Source: Betaproteobacteria bacterium (GTDB lineage: Bacteria > Pseudomonadota > Gammaproteobacteria > Burkholderiales > Casimicrobiaceae). From it: 64,000 nucleotides of DNA. This document shows positions 58,900-64,000 of the stretch, one piece after another. Location of the stretch: assembly GCA_016720425.1 (NCBI GenBank), contig JADKKQ010000003.1, positions 1-64,000 of the forward strand, written 5' to 3'. The notes under the pieces are model-generated. The model had not been told where the DNA came from. It did not search any database and was given only the letters and a program-made list of their open reading frames with translations. A program made the position numbers and the translations under genes. Positions within the stretch are counted from its first letter, which is position 1. Each line of letters opens with the position of its first letter.

Positions 58900-59979
58900 T
58901 CAGCCCCGCTCGCGCTCGAAGTCCTTCATGTACGCGACCAGCGCCTGCACGCCCTCGACCGGCATCGCGTTGTAGATCGACGCGCGCATGCCGCCGACCG
59001 ACCGGTGGCCCTTCAGCTGCACCATGCCGCGCTCCTTGGCGCCCTTCAGGAACGCATCGTCGAGCTTCTCGTCGGCGAGCTTGAACGGCACGTTCATCCG
59101 CGACCGGTCCTCCGGCTGCACCGGGTTGGTGTAGAAACCCGACGCATCGAGGTAGTCGTAGAGGAGCTTCGCCTTGGCGACGTTGTCGCGCTCGACGGCG
59201 GCGACCCCGCCCTTCTGCAGCAGCCACTCGAACACCAGTCCCGCGATGTAGATCGCGTAGGTCGGCGGCGTGTTCAGCATCGAGTCGGCCTCGGCCTGCT
59301 CCTTCCAGTGGAACGCCGAGGGCGTGATCGGCAGCGCCCGGTCGAGGAGGTCGTCGCGGACGATCACGATGGTCAGTCCCGCGGGGCCGATGTTCTTCTG
59401 CGCGCCGCCGTAGATCACGCCGTAGCGCGCGACGTCGATCGGGCGCGACAGGATGTGCGACGACATGTCGGCGACCAGCGGCACGTCGCCGGTGTCGGGA
59501 GTCCACTGGTACTCGACGCCGCCGATCGTCTCGTTGGTGCAGACGTGCACGTAGGCGGCGCCGGGGTCGAGCTTCCAGGTCGATTGCGGCGGGACGTAGG
59601 TGAAGTTCCGGTCCTCCGCCGACGCGGCGACGCTGACCTTGGCGTACTTCTTCGCCTCCTTGATCGACTTCTTCGACCACTCGCCGGTGTTGACGAAGTC
59701 GATGCCCGTCCGCCCGCCCAGCAGGTTCATCGGCACGATCGCGTTCTCGCCGATGGCGCCGCCCTGCAGGAACAGCACCTTGTAGCTGGCGGGGATCGCC
59801 AGCAGCGTGCGCAGGTCGGCTTCGGCCTTGGCGGCGATGGCGATGAATTCCTTGCCGCGGTGGCTCATTTCCATCACCGACATGCCGCTGCCGTGCCAGT
59901 CGAGCATCTCGGCGGCCGCCTGGCGCAGCACGGTTTCGGGGAGCACGGCGGGGCCGGCGCTGAAGTTGAAGACTCGCAT
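58900..59979 (-). CDS. serC: Phosphoserine aminotransferase
   Basis: 359 residues, PLP-dependent; converts 3-phosphohydroxypyruvate to phosphoserine and also serves vitamin B6 synthesis. It begins MRVFNFSAGPAVLPETVLRQAAAEML, has GTSVMEMSHRGKEF-like SVMEMSHRGKEFIAI, the PLP-lysine in GGAQKNIGPAG, and NTPPTYAIY. The start is ATG 59979. First gene of serC-serA; a TACAAT box lies about 40 bp upstream. Confidence 0.95.
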   Translation of the reverse strand: MRVFNFSAGPAVLPETVLRQAAAEMLDWHGSGMSVMEMSHRGKEFIAIAAKAEADLRTLLAIPASYKVLFLQGGAIGENAIVPMNLLGGRTGIDFVNTGEWSKKSIKEAKKYAKVSVAASAEDRNFTYVPPQSTWKLDPGAAYVHVCTNETIGGVEYQWTPDTGDVPLVADMSSHILSRPIDVARYGVIYGGAQKNIGPAGLTIVIVRDDLLDRALPITPSAFHWKEQAEADSMLNTPPTYAIYIAGLVFEWLLQKGGVAAVERDNVAKAKLLYDYLDASGFYTNPVQPEDRSRMNVPFKLADEKLDDAFLKGAKERGMVQLKGHRSVGGMRASIYNAMPVEGVQALVAYMKDFERERG

Positions 59980-60017
59980 GATCGGGTTCCGGAGAAAAAG
60001 GGGGTCGGCAACCCGCC

Positions 60018-60023
60018 ATTGTA
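60018..60023 (-). promoter_or_regulatory. Putative -10 box for serC-serA
   Basis: On the minus strand TACAAT lies 39-44 bp upstream of the serC ATG, a common beta-proteobacterial -10 sequence. No clear TTGACA -35 is present about 17 bp upstream. The gap to the ETF-QO gene is 84 bp, so an own promoter is plausible. Confidence 0.4.
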
Positions 60024-60063
60024 CCTGCCGCGGCGGGCCGGCCGCCGCCGCACCGGTGCCGCG

Positions 60064-61737
60064 CTACATGTTGGCGTAGTTCGGCCCGCCGCCGCCCTCG
60101 GGCGCGACCCAGACGATGTTCTGCGTCGGGTCCTTGATGTCGCAGGTCTTGCAGTGGACGCAGTTCTGGAAGTTGATCTGCAGCCGCTGTGCGCCATCGT
60201 CCCCGGCGACGAACTCGTAGACGCCGGCCGGGCAGTAACGCGCCTCCGGTCCGGCGTAGCGCGCGAGATTGACCGCGACCGGCACGGTGCGATCCCTGAG
60301 CGTGAGGTGCGCCGGCTGGTTTTCCTCGTGGTTGGTGTTCGACAGGTACACCGACGAGAGCTTGTCGAAGGTGAGCTTCTGGTCCGGCTTCGGGTACTCG
60401 ATCGGCGCGCAAGCGGCGGCCGGCTTCAGCTTGGCGTGGTCCGGTGCGCTGCGGTGCAGCGTCCACGGCGCCTTGCCGCGGAAAATCAGCTGGTCGATTC
60501 CCCAGAGGACGGCGCCGACGACGAGGCCGCGGTCCAGATACGGTTTGAAGTTGCGCGCGCGATGGAGCTCGTCGTGCAGCCAGCTCGCCTCGAACGCCGC
60601 CGGATACGCCGCCAGTGCGTCGTGCGCGCGACCCGCGGCGAGCGCATCGAAGGCCGCGTCCGCCGCCAGCATGCCGGTCTTGATCGCGGCGTGCGAGCCC
60701 TTGATCCGCGGTGCGTTCAGGAACCCGGCCTCGCAGCCGACGAGCGCGCCGCCGGGAAACGCGAGCTGCGGCAGCGACTGCAGGCCGCTGGCGTTGATCG
60801 CCCGCGCGCCGTAGGCGAGGCGCTTGCCGCCCGCGAGGAAGTCGCGCAGCAGCGGATGCGTCTTGTAGCGCTGGAATTCCTGGAACGGTTCGAGGTAGGG
60901 ATTGGCGTAGCCCAGCCCGACGACCAGGCCGACCGACACCTGGCGGTTGTCCATGTGGTACATGAAGCCGCCGCCGTAGGTGGCGTTGTCCAGCGGCCAG
61001 CCGGCGCTGTGCAGCACCAGGCCCGGCACGTGCTTCGCGGGATCGATCTCCCACACTTCCTTGATGCCGATCCCCCAGGTCTGCGGATCGCGTCCTGCGT
61101 CGAGCCCGTAGCGGGCGATCACCTGCCTGCCCAGATGGCCACGTGCCCCTTCGGCGAACAGCGTGTATTTGCCGAGCAACTCGACGCCGGGCTGGAAGTT
61201 GCCGGTCGGCTGCCCGTCCTTGCCGACCCCCATGTTGCCGGTGGCGACGCCGCGGACGGCACCGTTCGCGTCGTACAGCACTTCGGCGGCGGCGAATCCG
61301 GCGAAGACCTCGACCCCCAGCTCTTCGGCCTGCCGGCCCAGCCAGCGGACTACGTTGGCGAGGCTGACGACGTAGTAGCCGTCGTTGACGAAGCAATCGG
61401 GCAGCAGCCAGTGCGGGTTGCAGTACGACTTGTTCTCGGTGAGCAGGTAGAAGCGGTCCCCGGTCACCGGCGTGTCGAGCGGCGCGCCGCGCTCCTTCCA
61501 GTCGGGCAGCAGCTCGTCGATCGCGCGCGGGTCCATCACCGCGCCCGACAGGATGTGCGCGCCGAGTTCCGAGCCTTTTTCGAGCACCACGACGCTGACC
61601 TCGCTGCCGGCCGCCGCGGCGCGCTGCTTGATGCGGATTGCCGCGGCGAGACCTGCCGGCCCGCCGCCGACGATCACGACGTCGTATTCCATGGCTTCGC
61701 GCTGGACTTCCTGGCCGGGGTTCGGGGTGGCTGTCAT
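60064..61737 (-). CDS. Electron transfer flavoprotein-ubiquinone oxidoreductase
   Basis: 557 residues. Passes electrons from ETF (fatty and amino acid oxidation) into the ubiquinone pool at the membrane. FAD motif DVVIVGGGPAGLAAAIRIKQ near residues 19-38; KGSELGAHILSGAVMDPRAI; the family's GGGFMYHMDNRQVSVGLVVGL; C-terminal [4Fe-4S] site INFQNCVHCKTCDIKDPTQNI. Length is normal. Divergent from the alpha/beta hydrolase; downstream is serC after 84 bp. Confidence 0.95.
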   Translation of the reverse strand: MTATPNPGQEVQREAMEYDVVIVGGGPAGLAAAIRIKQRAAAAGSEVSVVVLEKGSELGAHILSGAVMDPRAIDELLPDWKERGAPLDTPVTGDRFYLLTENKSYCNPHWLLPDCFVNDGYYVVSLANVVRWLGRQAEELGVEVFAGFAAAEVLYDANGAVRGVATGNMGVGKDGQPTGNFQPGVELLGKYTLFAEGARGHLGRQVIARYGLDAGRDPQTWGIGIKEVWEIDPAKHVPGLVLHSAGWPLDNATYGGGFMYHMDNRQVSVGLVVGLGYANPYLEPFQEFQRYKTHPLLRDFLAGGKRLAYGARAINASGLQSLPQLAFPGGALVGCEAGFLNAPRIKGSHAAIKTGMLAADAAFDALAAGRAHDALAAYPAAFEASWLHDELHRARNFKPYLDRGLVVGAVLWGIDQLIFRGKAPWTLHRSAPDHAKLKPAAACAPIEYPKPDQKLTFDKLSSVYLSNTNHEENQPAHLTLRDRTVPVAVNLARYAGPEARYCPAGVYEFVAGDDGAQRLQINFQNCVHCKTCDIKDPTQNIVWVAPEGGGGPNYANM

Positions 61738-61922
61738 CGGGCTCTCGAAAACGAAGAATGCAACCTGCTAATTGTGGCATGGCCGGAACGCGCAGGTGCA
61801 CGGCGGCGACCTCCGCGGCAGCGGCGGATCGTCGCACCCGGCGCAGAACGCCCAAGCCGCCGCGGCACGCCGTCCGACGCTTGGCGCGAACAAGGAGTAG
61901 GCTTGCGAAACCCCAGGTCACC

Positions 61923-62880
61923 ATGCAACGCCGCCCGAACTACCGCCGCCACGTCGACATCCGCCCGAGCCTGCGGACGCACGCGCTCAACGCATTTCTG
62001 CGCATCGCCACGCGGAAGCGCCTGACGCCGGACACCGACGTCGGCGCGCTGCGGCAGCAATTCGAGGCGCTCGACGCGCGTCACTTTCGCCTGCCCCGCG
62101 AGGTGACGCGCACCGCCGTCGATCTCGGCGGCGTCGCGGCGGAGTGGATCTCGGTCCCCGAGAGCCGGCCGGAGCGCGTTCTCGTCTATCTGCACGGGGG
62201 ATCGTTCGCCTTCCGCTTTCCGAACGCGCATGCGGGTCTCGCCGCGCGGATCTGCCGTCAGCTGCGCGCCCGGGCGCTGATCCCGGACTATCGACTGGCG
62301 CCGGAAAACCCCTACCCGGCCGCGCCCGACGACTGCCACGCGGTCTACCGTGCGCTGCTCGGCGCCGGCCATCGGCCCCGCGACCTGGTGCTGATCGGGG
62401 ACTCCGCCGGCGGCAACCTCGCCCTGGTCACCCTGCACCGGGTGCGCGTCGCCGAGGAGCCCTTCCCCGCCTGCGCCGTGCTGCTGTCGCCGGCGCTCGA
62501 CTGCACGATGACCAGTCCCAGCATGGCCGCGTTCGACGGTGCGGACCCGATGCTGGCCCTGGCCAACCTGCTGGTCCTGCGCCGGTTCTACGTGCCGTCG
62601 CCCATCCTGTACACCGACCCCGAGGTCTCGCCGCTGTTCGCGAGCTTCGACGGCTTTCCGCCGCTGCTGCTGCAGGCCGGCGAAACGGAGATGCTGCGTG
62701 ACGAGGCCATCCGCGCCGCCGAGCGCGCCGACGAGGCCGGCGTCGACGTCGAGCTCGAGCTGTGGCCGGGGGTGCCGCACGGGTTCCAGGTCGCCGGCTT
62801 CCTGCCCGAGGCGACGCTGGCGATCCGACACATCGTGCGCTTCGTCCGTATGCGCACCGGCTGGGGCGACGGGACGGGTG
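61923..62880 (+). CDS. Alpha/beta hydrolase (hormone-sensitive lipase type); 3' end uncertain
   Basis: The start is ATG 61923. HSL-type esterase: oxyanion motif VYLHGGSFAFRFPNAH (HGGSF), nucleophile elbow GDSAGGNL near residue 160, DYRLAPENPYPAAPDDC, and catalytic Asp/His in AGETEMLRDEA and GVPHGFQV near 285. The domain ends near 62860. The frame then stays open to 63911 through non-coding-looking sequence and into the next gene in another phase, so the true stop is not visible; a one-base error near 62860-62900 is likely. Confidence 0.85.
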
Positions 62881-63010
62881 ACGCGACCCGGGCGGGCGCG
62901 GGCAACGGCATTTGCCAAATCGTGCCGCGTCCCCGAAGATGCCCGGGATCGTGGGCTCGAAACGCGCCGGGGCAACCAGAATTTCCAGGAAACACCCACC
63001 GCAGGAGCAA

Positions 63011-64000
63011 GTGTCGACACCGTCTCCGGTCGGCGGGGCCGGCGGCCGCAGGCCCGGCGGCGTCGACGTCGCCTCGCCACCCGCCGCCGACGGCACGATG
63101 GTGTCGGAGCGCGCTGCCCCGCCCGGCGCAGCCGCTGCCGCCGACGACGTGGCCATGGCAGCCGCCTGGGGCGAGGACGCGCGCCGGTTGCTCCATGGGG
63201 GCGAAATCACCCGCGCGACGGCCGAGGCGATGCGTGCGGTTGCCGTGTTGCGGACGGTCGGCGCGCCCGAACGGCTGGCGGTGGTGCTGGCCGTCGCGGC
63301 CGAGGCGCAGGCCGAGGCGGGCAACCTCGACCCGGCGCTGCAGCTCGCCACCGAGAGCGTCGCCATCGCCCAGGCGAGCGGTGACGGTCGAACGCTGGCT
63401 CGGGCCTGCCGTGCGCTGGGCGAACTGCACGGCATCCTGGGCCAGTGCAACGAAAGCGCCCGCCTGCTCGGACAGGCACTCCGAGCCTCGTCGCCCACCG
63501 ACGACGGCGAGGTGCACGCGCACATCCTCGATGCGCTGTGTCGCAACACGCTGCGCCTCGCCGATCGCGCGCGCCAGACCGGCACGACGCCGGCCGAGGA
63601 GCTGCAGGACGACGCCATCGAGCACGGGCGGCGCGGCCTCGAGACCGCCCGCCAGGCCCGCGACCCGCGGGCCGAAGCGGCGTGCGGCGCAAGCCTCGCG
63701 CTGGCGTTGCTGCGCCGGGGCGACCTCGACCGCGCGCTGCCGTTCCTCGTCGATGCCGGCGCGCTGGCCGCGACCCACGGACTGCGCCTGCTGCAGCATC
63801 GCATTGCCGCCATCGACGGCGAGGCGCTGCTCGCCCGCGGCGAGGCAGCCGAAGCGGTGCGCCGGTTGCGCGGGTTGGCCACGGCCTGCGAGCGGGCGGG
63901 CGAGCCGCTGATCGAAATCGACGCCCGGCTCGCGCTCTACCGCGGCGCCAAGGCGCAGGATGATTTCGAGCAGGCGCTGGCCGCGCACGAGCGCTATCAC
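63011..64000 (+). CDS. TPR-repeat protein, runs off the window
   Basis: An open frame without stop from GTG 63011 (GCAGGAG close upstream; ATG 63098 is an alternative) to the last base; only the N-terminal 330 residues are present. It is Ala-rich and helical with TPR-like pairs: LAVVLAVAAEAQAEAGNLDPALQLA, RALGELHGILGQCNESARLLGQAL, ASLALALLRRGDLDRALPF. No signal peptide. Such helical arrays often precede a diguanylate cyclase or kinase domain, which would lie to the right. Function open. Confidence 0.6.
   Translation, partial: MSTPSPVGGAGGRRPGGVDVASPPAADGTMVSERAAPPGAAAAADDVAMAAAWGEDARRLLHGGEITRATAEAMRAVAVLRTVGAPERLAVVLAVAAEAQAEAGNLDPALQLATESVAIAQASGDGRTLARACRALGELHGILGQCNESARLLGQALRASSPTDDGEVHAHILDALCRNTLRLADRARQTGTTPAEELQDDAIEHGRRGLETARQARDPRAEAACGASLALALLRRGDLDRALPFLVDAGALAATHGLRLLQHRIAAIDGEALLARGEAAEAVRRLRGLATACERAGEPLIEIDARLALYRGAKAQDDFEQALAAHERYH

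Noticed and set aside
58900..59979. serC-serA as part of a special island
   Set aside because: Both are ordinary, intact housekeeping genes in a common arrangement.
57679..62025. A 1448-codon open frame on the plus strand opposite the helicase, serA, serC and ETF-QO
   Set aside because: It is antisense to four well-recognised genes; long antisense frames are normal in GC-rich DNA with GC at third positions.

Overview
The window comes from a very GC-rich betaproteobacterium, most likely Burkholderiales. The evidence is the gene order rpsA-ihfB-(lapA)-lapB-pyrF-ugd-rfaE1, a stand-alone RfaE1 heptose kinase, tripartite tricarboxylate transporter (TTT) genes with periplasmic receptors, a single-polypeptide CysI next to a DUF934 gene and cysB, and the serC-serA pair. 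No rRNA, tRNA, CRISPR array, transposase or integrase was found.

Layout. 1-13.67 kb: housekeeping genes (rpsA, ihfB, lapB, pyrF, ugd, rfaE1, radA, a MOSC protein, an acyltransferase, an FGGY sugar kinase, a 2-hydroxyacid dehydrogenase, gnd). Nearly all are broken by several frameshifts, and several blocks are missing outright: one S1 domain of rpsA, all of lapA, and the facing 3' ends of the dehydrogenase and gnd. Essential genes cannot all be broken in a living cell, so this stretch looks like uncorrected or badly joined sequence. From about 13.68 kb onward frames are clean apart from single indels in glpA, pdxA2 and the second Hsp70.

14.1-19.96 kb: an anaerobic glycerol-3-phosphate dehydrogenase operon. 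glpA and glpB are followed not by glpC but by a membrane-anchored, four-cluster Fe-S protein with a c-type heme motif and by an HdrB-like protein. A perfect FNR site sits at the right distance from a -10 box. 20-23.7 kb: a DUF1810-GNAT fusion, a Tat-type exported protein and a LytS/LytTR two-component pair. 23.8-37 kb: a catabolic region for a four-carbon (or similar) sugar acid, with TTT transporter, DeoR regulator, DUF1537 kinase, PdxA2, a sialidase-like beta-propeller, Fe-ADH, HpcH/HpaI aldolase, a second TTT receptor, an RraA-like protein and an IclR regulator with tandem operators. 37-42.6 kb: assimilatory sulfite reduction (cysI, DUF934, cysB); cysB is split by about 2.2 kb of nearly pure C, best explained as an assembly artefact.

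42.6-64 kb: a CoA-transferase/hydrolase, a UPF0303 protein, a secreted choloylglycine-hydrolase family enzyme, a HEPN-like protein, a DUF2760-Hsp70-Hsp70(DUF3731) chaperone module, a GYD protein, an amidase relic next to a REP-like repeat, mgsA, a UvrD-family helicase with a 16-bp palindrome on its start codon, serA, serC, ETF-ubiquinone oxidoreductase, an alpha/beta hydrolase and a TPR gene that runs off the right edge.

The most interesting biology is the FNR-controlled glpAB operon with a hybrid Hdr/NarI-type membrane module, the sugar-acid cluster with its cytosolic beta-propeller, and the paired Hsp70 module. The strongest anomalies (poly-C block, missing rpsA domain, gene-to-gene junctions) most likely concern the quality of the assembly.
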